Shown: positions 1 through 6,379 of the stretch, one piece after another
Layout: each line of letters starts with the position of its first letter
Position numbering within the stretch: position 1 is the stretch's first letter
Assembly (NCBI GenBank): GCA_016793585.1
Contig: JAEUJR010000584.1
Span: 1 to 11,486, forward strand
Direction of reading: 5' to 3'
Origin: Archangium sp.
GTDB taxonomy: Bacteria; Myxococcota; Myxococcia; Myxococcales; Myxococcaceae
DNA: 11,486 bases
Made by a program: the position numbers and the translations under genes
Notes under the pieces: generated by a model
Seen by the model: only the letters and a program-made list of their open reading frames with translations
Database searches by the model: none
Told to the model about the DNA's origin: nothing

Positions 1-206
1 ACGCAGGCGTGACGACGGACGCAGGCGTGACGATGGACGCAGGCGTGACGACGGACGCAGGCGTGACGATGGACGCAGGCGTGACGATTGACGCAGGCGT
101 GACGACGGACGCAGGCGTGACAATGGACGCAGGCGTGACGATGGACGCAGGTGTCTCGATGGACGCAGGTGTCTCGATGGACGCAGGCGTGACGATCGAC
201 GCGGGG
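1..206 (+). repeat. 18-bp in-frame tandem repeat array (11 copies)
   Basis: Eleven consecutive 18-bp units with consensus GACGCAGGCGTGACGAYG are seen, each encoding Asp-Ala-Gly-Val-Thr/Ser-x, and the array continues past the left edge. Variation concentrates in the last codon of the unit (ACG, ATG, ATT or ATC). Two adjacent units share the variant GTCTCGATG, which looks like a recent duplication. Early units partly alternate Thr/Met, suggesting a 36-bp higher-order step. All units keep frame, so copy-number change would alter linker length without breaking the protein. Confidence 0.95.
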
Positions 207-1064
207 CTGATGTTGCCCGACGGCGGCTCCATCTGCGGCCGCTGCACGGCGTACGGCTCCGTGCAGAACATGGGAATGATCAGCCTGAACGAAATCTCCG
301 GGCTCGCGGCGAGTCGCCAGAACCCGGGCGTGCTCTACGGCCACAACGACTCCGGCGGCGCAGCGGCCCTCACGGTCATGCGCACCAACGGCGCCACCAT
401 CGGCACCATCAACCTCATGGGCGCGACGAACCTCGACTGGGAAGACATGGCCATCGGGCCGTGCCCGGCCGGCACCTGTCTCTACGTCGGAGAGATTGGC
501 GACAACGGGTCGTCGAACCTCACGTACGCGGTCTATCGCGTCACCGAGCCAGTCATTCCCGCGGGCACGTCACTGGGCACGGTCACGCTGCCGTCAGAAC
601 GGTTCGAGCTCGCGTACCCGAACAACCTCAAGACCGACGCCGAGACGTTGCTCATTCACCCGCTGACGGGCGACCTCTACATCGTCAGCAAGCAGCAGTT
701 CGGCACGAAGAGCACGGCCTACAAGGCGACGGCGCCGCTGATGCCGGTGAGCCCGAACGTGATGACGCGAATCGCGATGATGGCGGTGCCCGACGGCCTC
801 GACCTGCCCATCACCGGCGGAGACATCGACCCGTGCGGCACGACGCTGCTGCTCCGCTCGTACAGCACGCTGTACCAATTCGTGCTGCCCGCGGGCGCGA
901 GCTCGTTCGACGCCATCTTCACGGCGCCGTTCTCACGCGTGCCGGTTTCGGCGTTCCCTGCCGGAGAGGCGCAAGGCGAATCGGTCTGCTGGAACCCCGG
1001 CGGCGGCTACTTCACGGCGAGCGAAGGCATGCTGCAGCAACTGCACTTCGTGGCCTGCCAGTAG
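1..1064 (+). CDS. Secreted beta-propeller-like protein with N-terminal hexapeptide repeats (5' partial)
   Basis: The reading frame is open to the left edge, so the true start and probable export signal lie outside the window; residue numbers here count from the GTG at 9. Residues 1-66 are eleven six-residue repeats (V-T/S-x-D-A-G, x mostly T, M or I), probably a flexible linker. The rest resembles a beta-propeller: an 'EISGLAASRQNPGVLYGHND' blade, then regularly placed acidic motifs DWED (143-146), GEIGDN (ending at 166), DAETLL (from 210) and, near the end, GEAQGES. I recognise this combination from uncharacterised secreted propeller proteins of actinobacteria and myxobacteria. The acidic motifs suggest metal binding, but that is inference. 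Several cysteines in the globular part fit an exported protein. No enzymatic motif is evident. The gene ends in TAG and faces the DUF3800 gene. Confidence 0.75.
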   Translation, partial: AGVTTDAGVTMDAGVTTDAGVTMDAGVTIDAGVTTDAGVTMDAGVTMDAGVSMDAGVSMDAGVTIDAGLMLPDGGSICGRCTAYGSVQNMGMISLNEISGLAASRQNPGVLYGHNDSGGAAALTVMRTNGATIGTINLMGATNLDWEDMAIGPCPAGTCLYVGEIGDNGSSNLTYAVYRVTEPVIPAGTSLGTVTLPSERFELAYPNNLKTDAETLLIHPLTGDLYIVSKQQFGTKSTAYKATAPLMPVSPNVMTRIAMMAVPDGLDLPITGGDIDPCGTTLLLRSYSTLYQFVLPAGASSFDAIFTAPFSRVPVSAFPAGEAQGESVCWNPGGGYFTASEGMLQQLHFVACQ

Positions 1065-1252
1065 CGTCAACGAGCAAACAGCAGGAAAGTTCGTGTGTTG
1101 AATGGACAGGGAAGTTCGCGCGGCTCTGATTGCCGGATTCACAACTTGTCGCCGTATCAATGCTCATCTTGCTTGCGATGCGTGCGGAGTGATGTAAGAA
1201 ATCGACACAAGTGGACTGGGGGTTCCCGGTCGGCGTCTGGCCTCGGTGAGAC
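1065..1252. other. Intergenic region between convergent genes, lower GC
   Basis: No plausible gene was seen here. The base composition is visibly poorer in GC than the surrounding genes. The right end holds two neighbouring potential hairpins. The first is at 1214-1231: a 7-bp stem including one T-G pair, with loop GGTT. The second, at 1241-1261, is annotated separately as a terminator. A 13-nt near-direct repeat (1083-1095 and 1108-1120, two mismatches) has no obvious role. Confidence 0.6.
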
Positions 1253-1272
1253 TCACCGGGGCTTTTCGCTTT
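1241..1272 (+). terminator. Probable intrinsic terminator for the propeller gene
   Basis: CCTCGGTGA (1241-1249) can pair with TCACCGGGG (1253-1261) around a 3-nt loop, giving a nine-position stem with one T-G pair. It is followed on the + strand by CTTTTCGCTTT, a short interrupted T tract. No T tract follows in the opposite direction, so the polarity fits termination of the + strand gene that stops at 1064. The stop codon of the DUF3800 gene (1253-1255) lies inside the hairpin. The call is moderate because the T tract is broken by CGC and the hairpin is 177 nt past the stop. Confidence 0.5.
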
Positions 1273-2116
1273 CTGGAGCCGGAAGAACCTTGAGGCCCTT
1301 GCCTTGGTACTCCACGCCAAGGTTCTTTCGTCCCCCGGCGCAGAAAAACTTCCGCTTGAGTACCTCAAACGCTCGATTGACTTGAGTCGGACGGAGGACG
1401 CTGAGTCCAATGGGCCGCGCGACCAAATCGGCGAGTTGTAGACCACTAGAGTTGACGCGCTTGTCACCAAAAACGATCGTGAACGGCAATTGGGTGCGCT
1501 GCCGATTCTCGCCGTCGCAGATGCGGCGAAACTCAAGCTCAAGTTCCTTATCTTCCTTCTCCCCACGCCGCTCGAACACAACATGTGTTCTCCTCGCGCC
1601 CTGCGCCTTCTCCTCCATCAACTCGTGGAGTGCCTCCAAACAGAAGCTGAGCGCTAGGTTGTAGGGATTCGGATGCGGCCCGCTTCCCCGCCTCAGCGCC
1701 TCCTTGTTAATGACGCAGCTGATGAGGATGAAGTTGCTCTGCTCGATGATGCTCGTGAGCTCGTTGAGGAACGCTTCCTTTTGGGCCCGATCCGCGAACC
1801 GGAATGCTCCTGTCTCCTTCCGAATCTCGTGCTCATGCAGGACGACCAAGTCGTGTCCAAAATGATTGAACTTGAACTTCTCAAGCGCAGGAACCACTCG
1901 CTCGGCGTAGTGCCGCTTGTAGAAGACGCAGAACGCGAGAACGAACATGGGGTAGTTCGCGTCTAGCTTCTCGGTGCCGTGGTCTCCGCTCTCGTCGACG
2001 TAGACGATGAAATCGCTGAACCGGCTCGACGTGGTTGGCGTCAGTGATTCATCGACTGGGGCCTGCTCCTCGACCTTGAAGAGCGAGTACTGGGGAGAAT
2101 CGCCTGCGTTGGGCAT
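1253..2116 (-). CDS. DUF3800 domain-containing protein
   Basis: This 287-residue protein matches the DUF3800 family pattern. It has 'VYVDESGDHG' near the start of the core (D41, E42, D45), 'LHEHEIRK' at 93-100, 'FERRGEKED' at 181-189 and a late 'LQLADLVA' (D230). The spaced acidic residues and the ADLVA helix fit the RNase H-like nuclease fold proposed for this family, so a metal-dependent nucleic-acid function is plausible but unproven. Residues 1-33 look disordered and there is no signal peptide, so it should be cytoplasmic. The ATG at 2116 has only a weak GAG-type ribosome site. The gene has noticeably lower GC than its neighbours: a hand count of 1441-1500 gives 32/60 G+C, against 39/60 for 2401-2460. 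It also has no functional partner beside it. DUF3800 genes are often seen near mobile and defence loci, so acquisition by transfer is my inference. Confidence 0.85.
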   Translation of the reverse strand: MPNAGDSPQYSLFKVEEQAPVDESLTPTTSSRFSDFIVYVDESGDHGTEKLDANYPMFVLAFCVFYKRHYAERVVPALEKFKFNHFGHDLVVLHEHEIRKETGAFRFADRAQKEAFLNELTSIIEQSNFILISCVINKEALRRGSGPHPNPYNLALSFCLEALHELMEEKAQGARRTHVVFERRGEKEDKELELEFRRICDGENRQRTQLPFTIVFGDKRVNSSGLQLADLVARPIGLSVLRPTQVNRAFEVLKRKFFCAGGRKNLGVEYQGKGLKVLPAPESEKPR

Positions 2117-2232
2117 GGGAACTCAACGTACCTCACGTAAGAGCTCTGCATTGTCGACTCTGAGGACCGCGACCGAGCGCAGCATCCCGAACCACCTGGA
2201 GCGGAGTCCATCAGTAGGCGACATCACCGACT

Positions 2233-3615
2233 TCAGCGTTTGAGCGCTCTGGCGACCTGCTCCTCGTGCAGGAAGCTGCCCAGCCCGTCCATCACCGCGT
2301 GCCCGCCGACGCTCAACACGCCGTCTGACAGCGTCGCGAACGAGTCGCCGACGAGCACGTACACGACGATGGACTTCACCTGCTTGCGGCCCTCTTGCGC
2401 CTTGAGCGCCGCCACGACCTGGTCGAGGCCGTTGATGGTGAAGTTCGTCGAGTCGGCCACCTGCGCGAGATATTTCGCCGCGTCCTTCACGGGCTGGTCG
2501 TCTTTCGGCGGGGGCGAGTACTTCGCCGTCACCGTCACCGACGGGCCGAGCACCTCGGCGACCTTCTTCTTGAACGGCGCGATGTGCTTCGCCTCGATGC
2601 GCTGCTTCGCCAGCAGGTGGCCGAGCGGCAGCTTCTCGCCCGAGTCCGGGTCGCTCACCATGAGCCCGTTGCGCAGCGCCTGCTCGATGGCCGACGAAGG
2701 AATCGAGCTGCCGAGGCCGTCTCCGAAGATGTGTGAGCCGACGGTCAGCACGCCGTCTTTCACCGAGAGCACGCCTTCTCCGACCGTCGTCAGCACGACG
2801 AGCTCCTTCAACTCGGAAGCCAGCGCTGCCTTGCCCGCGTCGTCACTCGCGACGGCCTTGAGCGCGTCGAGCGTCAGGGTGAGCGTGAACAGGGTCAGCT
2901 GGTGTTCGGTGAGCCCGGCACGCACGAGGTAGTGGCCCGGGTCCTTCACGGCGTAGTGCGGGTCTTCGGCGTCGGTGAGCGGGTCGTAGCGCACCGTCAC
3001 GGTCGTCTTCGGCGCGAACGCCTTCAGCTTCTCCTTGAACGGCGCAATCTCCTTCGCCTCGATGGTCTCGATGGCGCGGCGGTGCTGCAGCGCGACGCGG
3101 TGGCCGACGTGCGGCTCGTCGATCTCCAGTCCCCACACGAGCGTCTTCTCGACGAGGTCGGCGGGAATGCTGGTGCCTTCACCATCTCCGAAGATGTGGC
3201 TGGCGACGGTGAGCACGCCGTTCTCGAAGGTAATGAAGCCATCACCCACGGCGGCGTAGACGACGACCTCCTTGAGCCCCTGCTTCACCGCCGTCTTCCC
3301 GAGCTCGTCCTTCGTCACGGCCTTGAGCCCCTCGACCACCGGGTCGAGCGCGTTGCGCGTGAGGTCTTTCGAGGCGGCGGCGCGCGCGAGGAAAGCGCCC
3401 ACGTCCTTCACCGCGTAGGGGCGCGAGTCGGCGTCGGGTGGCGCGGCGAGCTTCACCGTGGCCTTCACCGTCGGCCCGCAGGCCTGCTTCACCTTCGCGG
3501 CGAACGGCTTGACGTCATTCTTCTCGAGCTTCGCCAGCACCGCCGGTGGCGGCGGCTTCGCGAACGCGGGCGTGGTGACGAGGACGGCGAGGGCGAGGAG
3601 TCGTGTACGCGTCAT
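2233..3615 (-). CDS. Exported protein of three tandem homologous units, unknown family
   Basis: This 460-residue protein has a signal peptide (hydrophobic 6-16, likely cleavage after AFA at 17-19). The mature part is three related units at about 33-159, 188-314 and 342-458. Each contains an 'xIAPFKxKV' start, a 'VKDxGxYL' segment, an 'LKAV' helix, a 'VVVYxxVGDGF' strand, 'DGVLTVGSHIFGDGLGSSIP' (exact in pieces of units 1 and 2, drifted in unit 3) and an 'EQAL' end. Linkers 160-187 and 315-341 are also related to each other, so the duplicated segment probably includes them. Unit 3 is shorter and the most diverged. No catalytic motif, lipobox or membrane helix after the signal was seen. It is the last gene of a likely three-gene operon, 44 bp after the short CsgG-like gene. 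The start at 3615 gives the signal peptide, but no good ribosome site is close to it. I do not recognise the family; a periplasmic binding or structural role would be a guess. Confidence 0.8.
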   Translation of the reverse strand: MTRTRLLALAVLVTTPAFAKPPPPAVLAKLEKNDVKPFAAKVKQACGPTVKATVKLAAPPDADSRPYAVKDVGAFLARAAASKDLTRNALDPVVEGLKAVTKDELGKTAVKQGLKEVVVYAAVGDGFITFENGVLTVASHIFGDGEGTSIPADLVEKTLVWGLEIDEPHVGHRVALQHRRAIETIEAKEIAPFKEKLKAFAPKTTVTVRYDPLTDAEDPHYAVKDPGHYLVRAGLTEHQLTLFTLTLTLDALKAVASDDAGKAALASELKELVVLTTVGEGVLSVKDGVLTVGSHIFGDGLGSSIPSSAIEQALRNGLMVSDPDSGEKLPLGHLLAKQRIEAKHIAPFKKKVAEVLGPSVTVTAKYSPPPKDDQPVKDAAKYLAQVADSTNFTINGLDQVVAALKAQEGRKQVKSIVVYVLVGDSFATLSDGVLSVGGHAVMDGLGSFLHEEQVARALKR

Positions 3616-3659
3616 GGCGTGGCACGAGAGCCTCCGACTCCTGACGCGTCAAGGTTCGT
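3616..3659 (-). other. Operon spacer with 10-bp perfect palindrome
   Basis: This 44-bp gap separates the short CsgG-like gene from the triple-unit gene on the same strand. It contains the perfect palindrome TGACGCGTCA at 3642-3651 and no T-rich terminator, so read-through is likely. A GGAG-like sequence is present but lies too far from the ATG at 3615 to be a convincing ribosome site. Confidence 0.4.
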
Positions 3660-4352
3660 CTACCGCGAGAGGTCGGCGAGCTCGAGGCGCGCCAGCAGGA
3701 AGTCGGGGTTCGCCTTCACGACCTCTTCGAGCTGCGCCTTCGCGCGAGCAGCGTCGTGGTCGTCTTTCGACTGCAGCGCCTTCGACAACGCGCTCACCGC
3801 CTTGAGCGGCACCTTGCCTTTGCCAGACTTCGCGATGGCCGTGGGTAGCGTCGGCTTCGGTGGTGGAGCAGAGGCGCCCTTCGCGATGGCCGCGAGCAAC
3901 ACCGCGTCGGCGTCGGCCGCGACCTTCTGCTCGAGCGCGAAGAAGTCGTCGCTCTTGCCGGTGGCGCCGAAGCCCTTGAGCGTGGTCGTCGACTCCACCT
4001 CGAAGACGCGCGCGTCGATGCGCAGCGTGCCGCCCATGGCGAAGTAGCCGCCGACCACCATGTACTTCGCCTGCAGCAGCTTGCCGACCTTGAGCGCCGC
4101 AGCCGGGTCGAGCTTCTGCGTCTTGCCCAGGTCGAGCTCGGCCAGCACCTCTTGCAGGCGGGCGCGCTCGACGACGCGGTACGAATCACGGCCCGCGAGG
4201 TCGGTGATGAGCATCTGCGCGAGGCCTTTGCGCAGCGGTGCGAGCTCGCCGTCGGAGCCGTCGTAGTCGAAGTACAGAATCGCGACCGTCGGCGCCTCGG
4301 CGAAGGCCAGTCGGGCGACGAGCAGCACCAGCACCATCAGGGTCGTTCTCAT
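3660..4352 (-). CDS. Short CsgG/TolB-N-like periplasmic protein
   Basis: This is a 230-residue protein. The ATG at 4352 gives a clear signal peptide (residues 1-18, ending LAFA) and is preceded by AAGGTG at a 5-nt spacing; longer upstream readings in the same frame run through the previous gene and are unlikely. The domain at about 21-150 follows the CsgG-like pattern: 'TVAILYFDYDGSDGELAPLR', 'LAQMLITDL', 'YRVVERARLQEVLAELDLGK', 'LGKLLQ/VGKLLQAKYMVVGGY' and 'RIDARVFEVE'. A Pro/Lys linker (160-182) leads to a C-terminal helical pair like one TPR (187-230). There is no cysteine after the signal, so it is not a lipidated CsgG-type channel subunit. It is a paralogue of the preceding gene; compare 'SDDFFALEQKV' with 'KDEFFALEKEL'. 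Its start overlaps the previous stop (ATGA), suggesting translational coupling. A periplasmic accessory or scaffold role is inferred. Confidence 0.82.
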   Translation of the reverse strand: MRTTLMVLVLLVARLAFAEAPTVAILYFDYDGSDGELAPLRKGLAQMLITDLAGRDSYRVVERARLQEVLAELDLGKTQKLDPAAALKVGKLLQAKYMVVGGYFAMGGTLRIDARVFEVESTTTLKGFGATGKSDDFFALEQKVAADADAVLLAAIAKGASAPPPKPTLPTAIAKSGKGKVPLKAVSALSKALQSKDDHDAARAKAQLEEVVKANPDFLLARLELADLSR

Positions 4353-5530
4353 CTCTTCACCTTGGACGCGTAGAGGGCGATGAGCTTGCGCATGGCGGCT
4401 TCGTTCTTGTGCAACGAGATGCGCCAGTCTTCGGGGTCGAGGTTCTTCAGGTCGGAGTCGCGCTCCTCGTCCCACTCCTTCTGGGCCTCGGCGCGGTCGC
4501 GCGTCGTCTCGGAGCGCAGCGACTGCAGCAGCCCGCGGCAGTACGACTTCGGGTAGTCGTCGGTCGGGTACTTCGAGACGAAGTACTCACACGCCTTCGG
4601 TATGTTCTCCCACTGCGTCGGGTCATCGGTGTGACGGTAGACGACCTGCAGGCCCGCGACGGCGACGGCAGGCAGCCCGTTCACGGCCGGCGGTGTGAGG
4701 TCGTTCTCGGCCAGCCAGGTGAGCAGCTCGACCTTGCGCTTCTGCTCCTCCACCTTCGACTCCTGCAGCGACATGAGCAGCAGCGACACCTTCTGGGGAA
4801 AGTCCTTCGCCTTCGGGTCGAGTGACTTGCGCGCGGCGTCGGCGCTCTGGGTCTTCGCCTCGTCGTCGCGTTTGAAGATGACAGCGAGGCGCTCGGTGGC
4901 GCTCTTCGCGGCGCGGTAGTTCGGGTCGGCGGCGAGCGCGGCTTCGAACAGCTCGCGCGCCTTCGCTTCGTCGCCCGCGTCCTTCGCGCTCAGACCGGCG
5001 GCGTACTTCGAAAAGGCGTCGAAGCTCTCGGTCGAGTTGCTGCGCAGCTTCGACTTCTCGGAGAGCTGCAGCTTGATGCCGAGCTTCGAGATGACGAGGT
5101 CGACCAGTTCTTTCTCGAGGGCGAAGAACTCGTCTTTCTTGCCGTTGACGCCTTCGCTGAAGACGACCTTGCCCTGCGGCACGTCGAGCAGGCGCGCGTT
5201 GAGCTGCATGTTCTCGGTCACCACGGTGAAGCTGCCGACCAGCAGGTAGCGGGCCGAGAGCCCCTTGCCCAGCTTGAGCGCGTTCTTCGGGTCGATGAAC
5301 TTCGACTGCGACAGCTTCAACTCGTCGAGGGCGAGGTTCAGCTTCTCGCGCTCCACCAACTGCAGCGCCTCGACGTTCGAGAGGTCGGTGATGAGCATGT
5401 CGGCGAGCCCGCGGCCCAGCGGCGTGAGCGTGGCGTCACCCGAGGCGTTGTCGAAGTAGGCCACGGCCATTCGTTCAGGCGCGGCGGTGGCGGTGAGGCT
5501 GAGCAACCCGGTGAGGAGGGCGAGGCGCAT
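4349..5530 (-). CDS. CsgG-like protein with TPR and long C-terminal helical domain
   Basis: This 393-residue protein has a short signal peptide (1-17, ending TATAA, then PERMAVAYFDN). Residues 20-150 are a CsgG/TolB-N-like domain: 'MAVAYFDNASGDATLTPLGR', 'LADMLITDLSNVEALQLVER', 'LSARYLLVGSF' and 'QLNARLLDVPQGKVVFSEGV'. Residues 168-215 resemble a TPR ('FSKYAAGLSAKDAGDEAKAR', then 'LFEAALAADPNYRAAK'). Residues 230-393 are charged and mostly helical, with no family I recognise. There is no lipobox cysteine. It is first in the likely operon with the short paralogue (4-nt ATGA overlap) and the triple-unit gene. In myxobacterial genomes such proteins are commonly named CsgG/HfaB family, but curli-like secretion is not supported here, since no csgE, csgF or fibre subunit is visible. 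The ATG at 5530 is the natural start because it yields the signal peptide. Confidence 0.82.
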   Translation of the reverse strand: MRLALLTGLLSLTATAAPERMAVAYFDNASGDATLTPLGRGLADMLITDLSNVEALQLVEREKLNLALDELKLSQSKFIDPKNALKLGKGLSARYLLVGSFTVVTENMQLNARLLDVPQGKVVFSEGVNGKKDEFFALEKELVDLVISKLGIKLQLSEKSKLRSNSTESFDAFSKYAAGLSAKDAGDEAKARELFEAALAADPNYRAAKSATERLAVIFKRDDEAKTQSADAARKSLDPKAKDFPQKVSLLLMSLQESKVEEQKRKVELLTWLAENDLTPPAVNGLPAVAVAGLQVVYRHTDDPTQWENIPKACEYFVSKYPTDDYPKSYCRGLLQSLRSETTRDRAEAQKEWDEERDSDLKNLDPEDWRISLHKNEAAMRKLIALYASKVKR

Positions 5531-5608
5531 GGGAGGCGCACTCTCTCAGACTCGGTGCTTCACGACGAGCGAGCCCGCGTGGCGTGACTGTGGCATCAGG
5601 GCGCGCGC
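5531..5608. promoter_or_regulatory. Divergent intergenic region, presumed two promoters
   Basis: This 78-bp gap lies between the CsgG-like operon (leftward) and the EEP enzyme gene (rightward), so promoters for both should lie in or near it. I see no convincing -35/-10 pair on either strand. Only an AGG at 5598-5600, 8 nt before the ATG at 5609, stands out as a possible ribosome site. Confidence 0.35.
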
Positions 5609-6325
5609 ATGCGTGTGCTCACCTGGAACGTGCTCCATCGGGTTCATGCCGAGACTCACGGCGAGCCGGCGGTCGAGCGCTGGCCCGACGAGCCGAGCCG
5701 AACGCGCGCGCTCCTCGACACGCTGAGCCGCACCCGCGCCGACGTGGTGCTGCTGCAGGAGGTGAGCGGTGACGTGCTCGCCGCCCTGCGAGGCGCCTTC
5801 ACCAGCGTGACGAGCCACCGCTTCCCCCGAATGCCGAGGCCGAAGCGCCCGACGACGGCGGTGACCGACGCGAGCGAGCACCTCGTCATCGGGTCGACCG
5901 CGGCCGTGACGGTGTGGCGCGCGCAGACGGCGGTGAACGACCCGGGCAAGGGGCTGCTCGCGGTGGAGCAGGGCGGCGTGCTCTTCGTGTCGACGCACGT
6001 GAGCTGGGGCGAGAAGCGGGCGCCACAGCTCGAGGCGCTGGCGCGGGTGGTTCGCGAACACACCGGCCCGCTCGTCATCGGAGGCGACTTCAACGTCGAA
6101 GCCTCCGTCGTCTGCAGCGCGCTCGGCCTTCGGAACGTGGCGCTGGCGCCCGGCTCGGCGAAGACGCGCGTCGGTCGCGAGGGCGGCGGTGACATCGACC
6201 ACCTCTTCGTCCGTGGCCTGGAGGTCTCGGCGGCGCAGGTGCTCGAGCACGACCTGTTGTCAGACCACGCGCCGGTGGTGCTCGAGGTTCAGAGCGCTTC
6301 GAGCTTCGCGCCGCCGACGGCGTAG
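5609..6325 (+). CDS. Endonuclease/exonuclease/phosphatase (EEP) family hydrolase
   Basis: This 238-residue protein has the full EEP motif series in order: 'LTWNVL' (N7), 'VVLLQEV' (E51), 'FVSTHVSWG' (H130), 'VIGGDFNVE' (D160, N162), 'GDIDHLFV' (D197, H198) and the terminal 'LLSDHAPVV' (D219, H220). These are the metal-binding and catalytic residues of the DNase I/AP endonuclease/phosphodiesterase superfamily, so a Mg-dependent phosphoester hydrolase is well supported. The substrate (DNA, lipid head group, phosphoinositide or nucleotide) cannot be read from sequence. There is no signal peptide, so it is probably cytoplasmic. The length fits the compact members of the family. The ATG at 5609 places the first motif (TWN) at residues 5-7, as usual. 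It is transcribed alone, away from the CsgG-like operon and towards the permease gene. Confidence 0.9.
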   Translation: MRVLTWNVLHRVHAETHGEPAVERWPDEPSRTRALLDTLSRTRADVVLLQEVSGDVLAALRGAFTSVTSHRFPRMPRPKRPTTAVTDASEHLVIGSTAAVTVWRAQTAVNDPGKGLLAVEQGGVLFVSTHVSWGEKRAPQLEALARVVREHTGPLVIGGDFNVEASVVCSALGLRNVALAPGSAKTRVGREGGGDIDHLFVRGLEVSAAQVLEHDLLSDHAPVVLEVQSASSFAPPTA

Positions 6326-6379
6326 TGCAGGCAGGGCGTGCGCCGCTTCGATGCGCGCTCCGACGCACACCTTCTGGCG
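6326..6379. other. Short gap between convergent genes
   Basis: These 54 bp separate the EEP gene from the ABC permease gene. A weak long-loop inverted repeat can be drawn (GGCGTGCG against CGCACACC, one mismatch), but there is no T tract on either strand. I do not call a terminator here. Confidence 0.3.

Noticed and set aside
1..206. CRISPR-like array
   Set aside because: The units are contiguous 18-bp repeats with no spacers and a continuous reading frame; this is a coding minisatellite.
1083..1120. 13-nt near-direct repeat (AGGAAAGTTCGTG and AGGGAAGTTCGCG) as a possible operator or attachment site
   Set aside because: Two mismatches in 13 nt, no second copy at the other side of the low-GC region and no integrase nearby; chance is sufficient.
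1201..1262. tRNA or tRNA fragment as an integration site next to the low-GC gene
   Set aside because: Two hairpins and a GGTTCCC stretch look superficially tRNA-like, but no acceptor stem, anticodon arm or T-loop consensus can be assembled.
1095..1385. Small + strand frame of 96 codons over the low-GC gap and the DUF3800 3' end
   Set aside because: Most of it is antisense to a well-supported gene; composition is not protein-like and it crosses the terminator hairpin.
2902..4047. Long + strand open frame opposite the triple-unit and short CsgG-like genes
   Set aside because: Low-complexity Arg/Leu/Val-rich translation, no start context and no motif; the - strand frame has a signal peptide and internal homology.
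4353..4475. N-terminal extension of the short CsgG-like protein
   Set aside because: The extra 41 residues are Arg-rich, lie inside the previous gene and would bury the signal peptide that starts at the ATG at 4352.
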